NCBI RefSeq assembly: GCF_003470205.1
Contig: NZ_QWKP01000206.1
Coordinates: forward strand, 1 to 40,283
DNA length: 40,283 bases
Reading direction: 5' to 3'
Source: Cellulomonas rhizosphaerae
Lineage (GTDB): Bacteria; Actinomycetota; Actinomycetes; Actinomycetales; Cellulomonadaceae
Positions within the stretch are counted from its first letter, which is position 1. Every line of letters starts with the position of its first letter. The notes beneath the pieces are model-generated. The model saw nothing but the letters and a program-made list of their open reading frames with translations. It searched no databases and was not told where the DNA came from. Shown piece by piece: positions 8,739 to 22,318 of the stretch. Made by a program: the position numbers and the translations under genes.

Positions 8739-8814
8739 GGTCGGCGGTCTGCGGACCGGCGTCCTGAGCGCCGGCGCAGAGGACACTCTCCCCAAAGACA
8801 GGAAGCGACGGATC

Positions 8815-9378
8815 GTGGCGACCACCAACGACCTCAAGAACGGCACCGTGCTGAAGATCGACGGCCAGCTGTGGACCGTCATCGAGTTCCAGCACGTCAA
8901 GCCCGGCAAGGGTGGCGCCTTCGTCCGCACCAAGCTGAAGAACGTGCTGTCCGGCAAGGTCGTCGACCGCACGTTCAACGCCGGCCTGAAGGTCGAGACG
9001 GCGAACGTCGACAAGCGTGACATGCAGTACCTGTACAAGGACGGCACCGACTTCGTGTTCATGGACACGGACACGTTCGACCAGCTGTACATCCCGGAGA
9101 CCACGGTCGGCGACGTCGCCCACTTCCTCCTGGAGAACCAGAACGCGATGGTCGCGACCAACGAGGGCGCGCCGCTGTACGTCGAGCTCCCGCCGTCGGT
9201 CATCCTCGAGGTCACCTACACCGAGCCCGGCCTGCAGGGCGACCGCTCGTCGGCCGGCACCAAGCCCGCCACGCTCGAGACCGGCTACGAGATCCAGGTG
9301 CCGCTGTTCCTCGAGTCGAACACGAAGGTCAAGGTGGACACCCGCGACGGGAGCTACCTCGGCCGCGTGAACGACTGA
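8815..9378 (+). CDS. efp: Translation elongation factor P
   Basis: EF-P relieves ribosome stalling at polyproline stretches. The product is 187 residues, the standard length, with the KOW-like N-terminal domain ([15 protein letters not shown]) and two OB domains ending in the conserved GSYLGRVND tail. The tip lysine lies in [12 protein letters not shown], about residue 32. No lysine-modifying enzyme (EpmA-like) is present in the window. The GTG start is fixed by homology. An AGGAAG-like site lies about ten bases upstream. nusB follows one base after the stop. Confidence 0.96.
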   Translation: MATTNDLKNGTVLKIDGQLWTVIEFQHVKPGKGGAFVRTKLKNVLSGKVVDRTFNAGLKVETANVDKRDMQYLYKDGTDFVFMDTDTFDQLYIPETTVGDVAHFLLENQNAMVATNEGAPLYVELPPSVILEVTYTEPGLQGDRSSAGTKPATLETGYEIQVPLFLESNTKVKVDTRDGSYLGRVND

Positions 9379-9379
9379 C

Positions 9380-9796
9380 GTGGGAGCTCGCACCAAGGCT
9401 CGCAAGCGGGCGCTCGACGTCCTGTTCGAGGCCGACCAGCGCGAGCTGGCGCCCATCGAGCTCCTGGCGCAGCGCATCGCGCAGCCCGGCGCCGAGACCG
9501 CGCTGCCGCAGTACTCCGTCGACCTGGTCGAGGGCGTCGTGGCGGAGCAGGGCCGGATCGACGAGCTGCTCGCGACGCACGCGCACGGCTGGACGATCGA
9601 GCGCATGCCCGCCGTCGACCGCGCGCTGCTGCGCCTGGGCACGTGGGAGATCCTCTTCAACGACGACGTCCCCGACGCCGTTGCGGTCGACGAGGCTGTG
9701 GAGCTCGCACGCTCGCTGTCGACCGACGAGTCGCCCGCGTTCGTCAACGGGCTCCTCGGCCGGATCATCGACCTGAAGCCGACGCTGCTCGCCTGA
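9380..9796 (+). CDS. nusB: Transcription antitermination factor NusB
   Basis: NusB with NusE binds boxA RNA in rRNA operon antitermination. The 138-residue all-helical protein has family blocks TKARKRALDVLFEADQRE at the N-terminus, ERMPAVDRALLRLGTWEIL near residue 74, and NDDVPDAVAVDEAVELA. The C-terminal FVNGLLGRI is the typical final helix. The GTG start begins one base after the efp stop, so translation is coupled. A strong terminator follows nine bases after the stop. Confidence 0.95.
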   Translation: MGARTKARKRALDVLFEADQRELAPIELLAQRIAQPGAETALPQYSVDLVEGVVAEQGRIDELLATHAHGWTIERMPAVDRALLRLGTWEILFNDDVPDAVAVDEAVELARSLSTDESPAFVNGLLGRIIDLKPTLLA

Positions 9797-9804
9797 GCTT
9801 CACC

Positions 9805-9839
9805 ACAAAAGGGCGCCTCCACCGGGGGCGCCCTTTTGT
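9805..9839. terminator. Bidirectional terminator between nusB and the GGDEF-EAL gene
   Basis: ACAAAAGGGCGCC (9805-9817) pairs perfectly with GGCGCCCTTTTGT (9827-9839) around a 9-base loop. The T-run TTTTGT follows the GC core on the plus strand, and the A-run gives the same on the minus strand. The last base is also the final base of the minus-strand gene's stop codon. Confidence 0.9.
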
Positions 9840-12136
9840 CATGCCAGGTTGTGCACGACCGTCAGGGGACCGGTCTCGGGCCCGCGCGGCTGCGTCGGCA
9901 CCGAGCGCAGCGGGCGCTGCGCGTGCCACGCGCCCGTCCCGGGGCGCGGGCCGCGGATGGGCAGGGTCGCGGCCGCGCGGCCGAGGAAGTTGCCCTGCAC
10001 GCGTCGCACGCCCAGGTCGACGAGCGTCGCGAGGTCCGACGAGCGCTCCACGCCCTCGGCCACCACGTCGAGGCCGTGCACGGACGCGAGCTCGAGGATC
10101 GCGCGGATGACCGAGGCCCCGCGGTCCGTGCCGACCTCGCGGACGAACGAGCGGTCGATCTTGAGCACGTCCACCGGCAGGCGGGACAGGCGCGCGAGCG
10201 AGGAGTAGCCGGTGCCGAAGTCGTCGACCGCGATCTTGGCGCCGCGCGCCCGCAGCTCCGACAGCAGCGGCACGGCCGGTCCCGTGCGGACCAGCGCGCT
10301 CTCCGTGATCTCGAGCGTGAGGTGCTCCCAGTACGTGTCGCCCCACGCGGCCTCGATCTGCTCGAGCGCGTCGGGCGCGGCGAGCTGACGCGCCTCGAGG
10401 TTGACCGCGACGGGGACCTGGAACCGGTCGAGCGCGCGGCGCGACTGCGCGAGCATGGCCAGCCCGATCGGCACGATCAGTCCGGTCTCCTCGGCGAGCT
10501 CGAGCCAGTCCGCCGGTAGGAGCAGGTGGCCGTGGTCGTCCCAGCGCGCCAGGGCCTCGACCTGCATGACCTCGAGGGTGCGGGCGTCGACGATCGGCTG
10601 GAAGTAGGCGGTGAACTGGCCGTCGGCGACCGCGGTCTCGAGCGCCGCGCGGTGGTGGCGCGCCGCCTCGACCCGGCGACGCAGCGCCCGGTCGTAGACC
10701 CGAAACCCCGTGCGCGAGCGCTTGGCCTCCATCATCGCGGTGTCGGCGTGGCGCATGAGGGCGTCGGGGTCGACGACGTCACCGGGCACCCAGGACGCGA
10801 CGCCCACCGACAGCCGCGCCGCCCGCGCGCCGACGGTCCGGTCGACGAAGCCCTCGCGCAGGTTCCGGGCCAGCGCGACGAGGTCGACGTCCTGCGGCGC
10901 ACGCGAGATGACGACGACGAACTCGTCGCCGCCGAGCCGGCCGACGAACCGCTGGGCGTCTCCCTGCGCGAGCGCGCGCAGGTGGTCGGCGACCCGGACC
11001 AGGACGGCGTCTCCGCCCTCGTGGCCGTGCAGGTCGTTGAACCGCTTGAAGCCGTCGAGGTCGCAGTAGACGAGCGAGACTCGCGTGCGCTCGACGTTCG
11101 CCTGCTCGATCGCGTCCCGCAGGTGCTTCTCGACCGCGCGGCGGTTCGGCAGCCGCGTGAGTGGGTCGCTGAAGGCGGTGCGCTCGAGGCTCGACGTCAG
11201 CGCGTAGCGCTCGGCCGCCGCGGAGACGATCTGCGAGAGGTCGACGAGGAAGGTCCGCTCCTGGGCGGTGTGCGCGGCGGGGGAGTAGAGCTCGGTGACG
11301 AACCGGCCGTGCGAGATGGTGCGCAGCGAGCCCTCGACCTCGGGGTCGGCCAGGATCGTGCGTGCCTCGTCACGCGCGCGCAGCAGCAGGCTCTCGGCGT
11401 CGCGCGCGAACCAGGCGGCGTTGGCCAGCCGCGCGGTCGCGTCGCGCATGAGGTGCTGCGTGCGGGCCACGCGCTGCGCCTGGCGCAGCCGCACGAGCGC
11501 CATCGTGCCGAGTGCGAACCCGAGCGGGATCGACCACAGCGCGACGAGCATCGCGCTGAGGTACTCGTTCGTGATGATGCCGCCCGCCGTGAGCATCGCG
11601 AGGGACTCGGCGCCGGCAACCACCAGCAAGGCGCCGAGCCGACTGACCTTGTGCGATCCGATGCAGGCGACGACGTAGGCGACGGAGATCAACGCGACGG
11701 CGACGAGCACCGCCGTGACGACGACGTCCACACCGTGCCGCGGCGAGGTCGGGTGCCACCACCAGGCGGCCGCGCCGCCGAGCAGGAGCGTCGTGGAGAT
11801 CGCGACCCACCAGCGGATCGGCGGCCCCGCGGCGAACGCGCGCGTCGCGGGGATGGCCAGCAGCAGGAAGAGCCCGACGAGCTGGGTGTGCGCGAACTGC
11901 AGCGCGTCCTGGACCGCGCCCGGGTCGGTGAACGCGAAGAGCCCACCGGCGAGCAGCAGCAGCGCGATGTCTGCGGACCAGATCAGCGCCCACTCGGCGC
12001 CGGCGCGGCGACGCTCGCCCCGCCACCAGATCCACTGGAGCAGGCAGAACCCACCGACGAGCCCGGCTGCCAGCAGCTGGACCATCGTGACCCACATCGG
12101 GACAGTTCCGAGCACGAACGGGACATCGGCATCCAT
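9839..12136 (-). CDS. Membrane-bound GGDEF-EAL protein (cyclic-di-GMP turnover)
   Basis: The product has about 765 residues. The first 235 carry roughly seven or eight transmembrane helices, followed by a linker helix. A GGDEF domain spans about 315-485, with SDPLTRLPNRR near 322 and an intact GGDEF near 402. An EAL domain spans about 505-745. EAL is intact in VEALARW (about 527), and NLEARQL, ITES, DDFGTGYSSL, KIDRSF, AEGVE and an altered QGNFL in place of the usual QGY are visible. The catalytic acidic residues and lysine appear present in both domains, so both diguanylate cyclase and phosphodiesterase activity are possible. ATG 12136 precedes the first membrane helix; open frame upstream is low-complexity spacer. 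Confidence 0.88.
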   Translation of the reverse strand: MDADVPFVLGTVPMWVTMVQLLAAGLVGGFCLLQWIWWRGERRRAGAEWALIWSADIALLLLAGGLFAFTDPGAVQDALQFAHTQLVGLFLLLAIPATRAFAAGPPIRWWVAISTTLLLGGAAAWWWHPTSPRHGVDVVVTAVLVAVALISVAYVVACIGSHKVSRLGALLVVAGAESLAMLTAGGIITNEYLSAMLVALWSIPLGFALGTMALVRLRQAQRVARTQHLMRDATARLANAAWFARDAESLLLRARDEARTILADPEVEGSLRTISHGRFVTELYSPAAHTAQERTFLVDLSQIVSAAAERYALTSSLERTAFSDPLTRLPNRRAVEKHLRDAIEQANVERTRVSLVYCDLDGFKRFNDLHGHEGGDAVLVRVADHLRALAQGDAQRFVGRLGGDEFVVVISRAPQDVDLVALARNLREGFVDRTVGARAARLSVGVASWVPGDVVDPDALMRHADTAMMEAKRSRTGFRVYDRALRRRVEAARHHRAALETAVADGQFTAYFQPIVDARTLEVMQVEALARWDDHGHLLLPADWLELAEETGLIVPIGLAMLAQSRRALDRFQVPVAVNLEARQLAAPDALEQIEAAWGDTYWEHLTLEITESALVRTGPAVPLLSELRARGAKIAVDDFGTGYSSLARLSRLPVDVLKIDRSFVREVGTDRGASVIRAILELASVHGLDVVAEGVERSSDLATLVDLGVRRVQGNFLGRAAATLPIRGPRPGTGAWHAQRPLRSVPTQPRGPETGPLTVVHNLA

Positions 12137-12221
12137 CGCGGACAACCTGACGTGGCATCTGGGTGATCCACCCCGAATCTGGGCAGTCGTCCAACTCGGC
12201 GCTCGGCCAGATCCGGCGAGT

Positions 12222-12280
12222 GTGCGCGGGGGTGTGCGGCACGCCGGGCAAGGTGCGGCGTGCCGCACACCCGCCCGCAC
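12222..12280. repeat. Large palindrome A
   Basis: The core is a perfect 17-bp stem (12230-12246 with 12256-12272) around a 9-base loop GGCAAGGTG. After a small internal loop the stem is extended by GTGCG (12222-12226) pairing with CGCAC (12276-12280). No T-run follows. It is related in sequence to palindrome B, 109 bases downstream. Confidence 0.85.
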
Positions 12281-12333
12281 CCCGGAGGGCAGTCGTGGGC
12301 AGGCCGCGCCGGCCCGCTGCTCCGATGAGTGCA

Positions 12334-12386
12334 CGCGTGGTTGCACGACACGCCGTGGGGAATGCGGCGTGTCGTTCAACCATGCG
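12334..12386. repeat. Large palindrome B, related to palindrome A
   Basis: ACGACACGCCG (12345-12355) pairs with CGGCGTGTCGT (12365-12375) around a 9-base loop TGGGGAATG. After one mismatch the stem continues through GGTTG/CAACC and ends at CGCG-like outer bases with one G-T wobble. Its left half matches that of palindrome A at 26 of 35 aligned positions (12212 and 12321 onward), so the two look like diverged copies. Confidence 0.8.
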
Positions 12387-12456
12387 CTCCGCGACGCGCA
12401 GAGGAGGTGGGTCGGTGAGGGGGTGGTGGAGGCGCGCGGGTGAGGCAGGCGGGGAG

Positions 12457-12530
12457 AGCCGTGGAGCAGGCGCGCGGCGAGACCGGTGGGGCAGGCGCGC
12501 GGGTAGACCGATGGGGCAGGCCGGGAGGAG
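12457..12530. repeat. Three imperfect 25-base tandem units
   Basis: Units start at 12457, 12482 and 12507 and share the core GG(G/A)GCAGGC(G)CG. The first two are 25 bases, the third 24. A looser G-rich copy may precede them. The array ends 25 bases before the -10 box of the next gene. It is too short and too diverged for a CRISPR. Confidence 0.65.
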
Positions 12531-12554
12531 ACACGCAAGGCCCGGTGCGGGCGA

Positions 12555-12560
12555 TAGCGT
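12555..12560 (+). promoter_or_regulatory. -10 box for the PrmC-like gene
   Basis: TAGCGT is followed by six bases (CGCGGC) and then the GTG start. The arrangement implies a leaderless transcript. Confidence 0.55.
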
Positions 12561-12566
12561 CGCGGC

Positions 12567-13340
12567 GTGGAGATCGACGCGCTCGTGGCGCGGTTGCGGG
12601 CGGCTGGGTGCGTGTTCGCGGAGGACGAGGCGGCCCTGCTCCTCGGCACCGGGGCGACGGGGGAGTCGCTCGGGCGCCTGGTGCAGCGGCGCGTCGAGGG
12701 TGAGCCGCTCGAGCAGGTGCTCGGCTGGGCGGAGTTCGACGGGCTGCGGATCGCGGTGGCGCCGGGGGTGTTCGTCCCCCGACGACGCTCGGAGCTGCTG
12801 GTCCGCATCTGTGCCGAGATCCTCGAGGACCGCCCGACGAGCATCGTCGTCGACCTCTGCTGCGGCACCGGGGCCCTGGGCGCGGCGATCGCTCGCCGCA
12901 CGCCCGGCGCCGAGGTGCACGGCGCGGACCTCGACCCCGACGCGGTCGCCTGTGCCCGTCGCAACCTCGCACTGGTCCACGAGGGCGACCTGTTCGAAGC
13001 ACTGCCTCCGGAGCTGCGGGGCCGGATCGACCTCGTCGTGATCAACGCGCCGTACGTCCCCACCGACGCGATCGCCCTCATGCCTCCCGAGGCGCGCGAC
13101 CACGAGCACCGCATCGCCCTCGACGGCGGCACCGATGGCCTCGACCTGCACCGCCGCATCGCCGCCGACGCCGGCACCTGGCTGGCCCCGGGCGGCGCGG
13201 TCGTCATCGAGACGAGCGAGCGTCAGTCCCCGACCACACTCGCCCTCTTCGAGCGGGCGGCCCACCGGGCCGAGATCGTCCGCGACGACGACCTCGACGC
13301 GACCGCCGTCGTCGCGCGCCCGCGGAGCGGTCCGACGTGA
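12567..13340 (+). CDS. PrmC-related putative protein N5-glutamine methyltransferase
   Basis: The 257-residue AdoMet-dependent methyltransferase has an N-terminal helical domain typical of PrmC/HemK (QRRVEGEPLEQVLGWAEF near residue 37). The Rossmann motif I is VVDLCCGTGALGAAI near residue 93. PrmC uses NPPY to bind the target glutamine; here the motif is NAPY (in VVINAPYVP). That matches a family of actinobacterial PrmC-related enzymes of unknown substrate (TIGR03704, from memory). It is therefore probably not the release-factor enzyme itself. It stands alone between a repeat-rich spacer and the pyr leader. Confidence 0.8.
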   Translation: MEIDALVARLRAAGCVFAEDEAALLLGTGATGESLGRLVQRRVEGEPLEQVLGWAEFDGLRIAVAPGVFVPRRRSELLVRICAEILEDRPTSIVVDLCCGTGALGAAIARRTPGAEVHGADLDPDAVACARRNLALVHEGDLFEALPPELRGRIDLVVINAPYVPTDAIALMPPEARDHEHRIALDGGTDGLDLHRRIAADAGTWLAPGGAVVIETSERQSPTTLALFERAAHRAEIVRDDDLDATAVVARPRSGPT

Positions 13341-13386
13341 GCGACGTCGCACGTGAGACGGCACCGGCCCGGTGGGGGGCCCGCGG

Positions 13387-15008
<1,622 letters not shown>

Positions 15009-15012
<4 letters not shown>

Positions 15013-16328
15013 GCACCGGCCGGAAGTACCTGCTGCAGAACGTGGCCCCCTACGGCGGGGAGCGCACCACCGTGCTGCTCGCGGACGGCGTCATCGCAGC
15101 CATCGGCACCGACGTGACCGACGACGACGCGACGATCATCGACGGCCGCGGGCTCGTCCTGCTGCCGGGCCTCGTCGACCTGCACACCCACCTGCGCGAG
15201 CCGGGCCGCGAGGACGCCGAGACGATCCGCACGGGCACGCGCGCCGCCGCGCTGGGCGGCTTCACGGCCGTGCACGCGATGGCCAACACCACGCCGACGC
15301 AGGACACCGCGGGCGTCGTCGAGCAGGTCTGGAGCCTCGGCCGCGAGGCCGGCTGGGCCGACGTGCACCCGATCGGTGCCGTGACCGTGGGGCTCGAGGG
15401 CGAGCGGCTCGCCGAGCTCGGCGCGATGGCTGAGTCCAAGGCGCAGGTCCGGGTCTTCTCGGACGACGGCAAGTGCGTGCACGACCCGGTGCTCATGCGC
15501 CGCGCGCTCGAGTACGTCAAGGCGTTCGACGGCGTCGTGGCGCAGCACGCGCAGGAGCCCCGCCTGACCGAGGGCGCCCAGATGCACGAGGGCATCGTGT
15601 CCGCGGAGCTCGGCCTGGCCGGCTGGCCCGCCGTGGCCGAGGAGGCGATCATCGCCCGCGACGTGCTGCTCGCCGAGCACGTCGGCTCGCGCCTGCACGT
15701 GTGCCACCTGTCGACCGCAGGCTCGGTGGAGATCATCCGCTGGGCCAAGTCGCGCGGTATCGACGTGACCGCCGAGGTCACGCCGCACCACCTGATCCTC
15801 ACCGACGAGCTGGCCCGCGGCTACGACCCGACGTTCAAGGTCAACCCGCCGCTGCGCACCCAGCGTGACGTCGAGGCGGTCCGCGCGGGCCTGGCCGACG
15901 GCACGATCGACATCGTCGCGACCGACCACGCGCCGCACACGCGCGAGGACAAGGACTGCGAGTGGGCGGCCGCCGCGTTCGGCATGACCGGCCTCGAGAC
16001 CGCGCTCTCGGTGGTGCAGGAGACCATGGTCGACACCGGCCGCCTGACCTGGGCCGACGTAGCGCGCGTGCTGTCCGAGACGCCCGCGCGCATCGGGCGC
16101 GTGTCCGACCACGGCCGCCCGATCGCCGTGGGGGAACCCGCCAACCTCGTGCTCGTCGACCCCGCGGCGCGGCGCGTCATCAACCCCGACGAGCAGGCCA
16201 CCAAGTCCGGCAACTCGCCGTTCCGGGGGCGCGACCTGTCAGGCTGCGTCGTCGCGACCTTCCTGCGCGGGCGCGCGACGGTGATGGGCGGGGCGTCCTG
16301 CGACGAGGACGTGGTGGCACGCGCATGA
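15009..16328 (+). CDS. pyrC: Dihydroorotase
   Basis: It cyclises N-carbamoylaspartate to dihydroorotate. The 439-residue type I amidohydrolase has the metal-binding [10 protein letters not shown] at about residues 57-66, the His-containing [10 protein letters not shown] segment, and the catalytic-site [12 protein letters not shown] near residue 304. The GTG start overlaps the pyrB stop. Size and motifs are those of an active enzyme. The next step, pyrD, is not in the window. Confidence 0.96.
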
Positions 16329-16849
16329 CGGCACGCGAGGGAGTCTCGGTCGTCGTCCTGCTCGCTGTCCTGGCGCTCGCGCTGTGGGGCATGCGGGCCG
16401 GCTGGAACCACCGCCGCACGCGCACGGCCGACCTGGGCGTGCTGCCCACCGCACCGGCCGACCTCGGCGCCGCGCACGGCGAGCCGATCGAGGCGGTCTA
16501 CGTCTCGACCACCCGCGCGGGCGACTGGCTCGACCGGGTCGTCGCGCAAGACCTCGGGGTCCGGAGCCCGGCGACCGTCAGCGTGCACGACGCGGGAGTC
16601 CTCGTCGAGCGCCGCGGCACCGCCGACGTGTTCATCCCGACGAACGCCCTGCGCGCGGCCGGCACCGCGCCCGGCATGGCCGGCAAGTACGTCGGCAAAG
16701 AAGGGCTCGTCGTCCTGACCTGGGCCCCCGACCCGACCGACGAGCGCGGCCTGGACACGGGCCTGCGCACCAAGCACACCGCTGACGGCCCCCTGCTGGT
16801 CGACGCGGTCAACGCTCTGCTGACTGACGGCACGAAGGAGAAGTCATGA
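16325..16849 (+). CDS. Membrane-anchored PH-like domain protein of the pyr operon (Rv1382-like)
   Basis: The 174-residue protein starts with one transmembrane helix (about residues 7-24, [17 protein letters not shown]) followed by [12 protein letters not shown] soluble beta-rich domain follows, with blocks such as [20 protein letters not shown] and [13 protein letters not shown]. Positive residues after the helix suggest a cytoplasmic domain. It overlaps pyrC and carA by ATGA on both sides. The same position between pyrC and carA is held in Mycobacterium tuberculosis by Rv1382, whose function is unknown. Conservation of place suggests a link to pyrimidine synthesis or membrane placement of the enzymes, which is inference. 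Confidence 0.75.
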   Translation: MTAREGVSVVVLLAVLALALWGMRAGWNHRRTRTADLGVLPTAPADLGAAHGEPIEAVYVSTTRAGDWLDRVVAQDLGVRSPATVSVHDAGVLVERRGTADVFIPTNALRAAGTAPGMAGKYVGKEGLVVLTWAPDPTDERGLDTGLRTKHTADGPLLVDAVNALLTDGTKEKS

Positions 16850-18011
16850 CCGACGCAGTCCTGGTCCTCGAGGACGGGCGCACGTTCGCCGGGCAGGCCT
16901 ACGGCGCCCGCGGCACCACGCTCGGCGAGATCGTCTTCAACACCGGCATGACCGGCTACCAGGAGACCCTGACCGACCCGTCCTACCACCGGCAGATCGT
17001 CGTCATGACGGCCCCCCACATCGGGAACACGGGTGTGAACGACGACGACCAGGAGTCGGCCCGCATCTGGGTCGCCGGGTACGTGGTCCGCGACCCCGCG
17101 CGCCGCGCCTCGAACTGGCGCAGCACCCGCACGCTCGACGACGACCTGCAGGAGCAGGGCGTCGTGGGCATCAGCGGCATCGACACCCGCGCCCTGACGC
17201 GCCACCTGCGCGAGCGCGGCGTGATGCGCGCCGGCGTGTTCTCGGGCGACGCGCTGGCGGGCAAGGAGCGCGACGAGCTGCTCGCCGAGGTCCTGGCCGC
17301 CCCGCAGATGGTGGGCGCGGACCTGGCCGGCGAGGTCTCGACCGACGAGGCCTACGTGGTCGAGGCTCTCGGCGCGGACGGCGAGAAGCTCGAGACGCCG
17401 GTCGCGGTCGTCGCGGCGATCGACCTCGGCATCAAGGCGATGACCCCCCAGCGGCTCGCCGAGCGCGGCGTCCGGGTGCACGTGCTGCCCTCGAACGCCT
17501 CGATCGACGACGTCCTGGCCACGGAGCCCGACGGCGTCTTCTTCTCCAACGGCCCCGGCGACCCGAGCGCGGCGACGCACGAGATCGAGCTGCTGCGCGA
17601 CGTGCTCGACCGCAAGATCCCGTTCTTCGGCATCTGCTACGGCAACCAGCTCCTGGGCCGGGCACTCGGCTACGGCACCTACAAGCTGGGCTACGGCCAC
17701 CGCGGCGTGAACCAGCCCGTGATGGACCGGATCACCGGCAAGGTCGAGATCACGGCCCACAACCACGGCTTCGCGGTCGACGCGCCCCTCGACGGCGAGT
17801 CCACGGCCCCGCACGACGACGGCCGCTACGGCCGGGTCATCGTCAGTCACGTCGACCTCAACGACGACGTCGTCGAGGGCCTGCAGGCGCTCGACCTGCC
17901 GGCGTTCTCCGTGCAGTACCACCCGGAGGCCGCGGCCGGCCCGCACGACGCCGCGCATCTCTTCAACCGCTTCGTCGACCTCATGAACCAGAACCAGAAG
18001 GGTGCCGCCTG

Positions 18012-18012
<1 letters not shown>
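16846..18012 (+). CDS. carA: Carbamoyl phosphate synthase small subunit
   Basis: This glutamine amidotransferase subunit releases ammonia for CarB. The 388-residue product has the N-terminal CPSase small-chain domain ([30 protein letters not shown]) and a class I glutaminase domain. The nucleophile Cys is in [10 protein letters not shown] near residue 265, and the His-Glu pair is in YHPEA near residue 359. AAGGAG at 16835-16840 lies five bases before the ATG. The stop shares one base with the carB start. Confidence 0.97.
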
Positions 18013-21340
<3,328 letters not shown>

Positions 21341-21344
<4 letters not shown>

Positions 21345-22180
21345 CGTTCGGGGCGCGGCTCGCGGCCGCGATGGACGAGCACGGGCCGCTCTGCGTGGGC
21401 ATCGACCCGCACGAGAGCCTGCTCGCGGACTGGGGCCTGCCCGACGACGCCAGCGGGCTGCGCAGCTTCGCGCAGATCGTCATGGAGGCCGTCGGGGGGC
21501 GCGTGGCGGCCGTCAAGCCGCAGGCGGCTTTCTTCGAGCGGCACGGGTCCGCGGGCGTCGCGGTGCTCGAGGAGGTCGTGGCAGCCGGCCGCGAGACGGG
21601 GACGCTGGTGATCGTCGACGCCAAGCGCGGCGACATCGGCTCGACGATGGGCGCCTACGCCGACGCGTTCCTGCGCGACGGCTCGCCGCTGGCCGGCGAC
21701 GCGCTCACCGTCTCGCCGTACCTCGGCTTCGGCTCGCTCGACCCCGCGGTCGACCTCGCGCTCTCGTCGGGCCGCGGGCTGTTCGTGCTGTGCCTGACCT
21801 CCAACAAGGAGGGCCACGAGGTCCAGCACGCCCGCACGGCCGACGGGGCCAGCGTGGCGTCGCTCATGGCGTCGCGCGCAGCGGCCCTCAACGCCGGGTC
21901 GGACCCGATGGGCTCGATCGGGCTCGTCGTCGGGGCGACCGTCGGCGACGCCGCCGAGCGCACCGGCACGGATCTCACGGCCGTGAACGGACCGCTGCTC
22001 GCTCCTGGGGTCGGTGCCCAGGGCGCCGGGGCCGCGGAGCTCACGGCCGTCTTCGGGGCCGCACGCCGCCAGGTGCTCGCCTCGTCGTCGCGCGGCGTGC
22101 TGCGTGCGGGACCCGACGTCGCGTCGCTCCGCACGGCGGCCCTGGAGGCCTCGAGCGAGGCTGCGGCGGCCCTGCGCTAG
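21341..22180 (+). CDS. pyrF: Orotidine 5'-phosphate decarboxylase (type 2)
   Basis: It decarboxylates OMP to UMP, the last step of the pathway. The 279-residue length and the [20 protein letters not shown] block (catalytic Asp-x-Lys near residues 93-95) identify the longer type 2 family common in mycobacteria. The C-terminal [13 protein letters not shown] segment is the phosphate-binding loop. It overlaps carB by four bases and is the last gene of the pyr operon. No terminator is evident before the mihF promoter. Confidence 0.95.
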
Positions 22181-22232
22181 CACTATCACCCCACATCCGT
22201 GCAGGTCGGGTGTGCAGATCGGCCCGTACGCG

Positions 22233-22261
22233 TTGCCCTCCGGGGGAGTGCTCGCTAGGTT
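22233..22261 (+). promoter_or_regulatory. Promoter of mihF
   Basis: TTGCCC (22233-22238) and TAGGTT (22256-22261) are separated by 17 bases, a good sigma-A-type arrangement. Transcription would start near 22268, leaving a leader of about 50 bases with GGAAGG at 22305-22310. Confidence 0.6.
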
Positions 22262-22318
22262 CGGAAGCACGGTCCCGCGCCTCGTGGATCGCCCGCCCAC
22301 TGACGGAAGGTGACGCGC

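Larger units (their letters stand above)
12137..12566. other. Non-coding divergent spacer with repeats
   Basis: This 430-base stretch separates the divergent GGDEF-EAL gene and the PrmC-like gene. From left to right it holds a small palindrome GGGTG-atc-CACCC (12161-12173) 25 bases before the minus-strand start, two related large palindromes (12222-12280 and 12334-12386), a G/C-rich region with three 25-base tandem units (12457-12530), and a -10 box for the next gene. Open frames crossing it translate to Arg/Pro/Ala-rich low-complexity sequence and are not credible genes. Confidence 0.75.

Noticed and set aside
12457-12530. Possible CRISPR array
   Set aside because: Only three imperfect units, contiguous with no unique spacers, and no cas genes in the window.
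12137-13207. N-terminal extension of the GGDEF-EAL protein by over 350 residues
   Set aside because: The extension would be antisense to the PrmC-like gene and run through palindromes and tandem repeats. The credible start is the ATG just before the first membrane helix.
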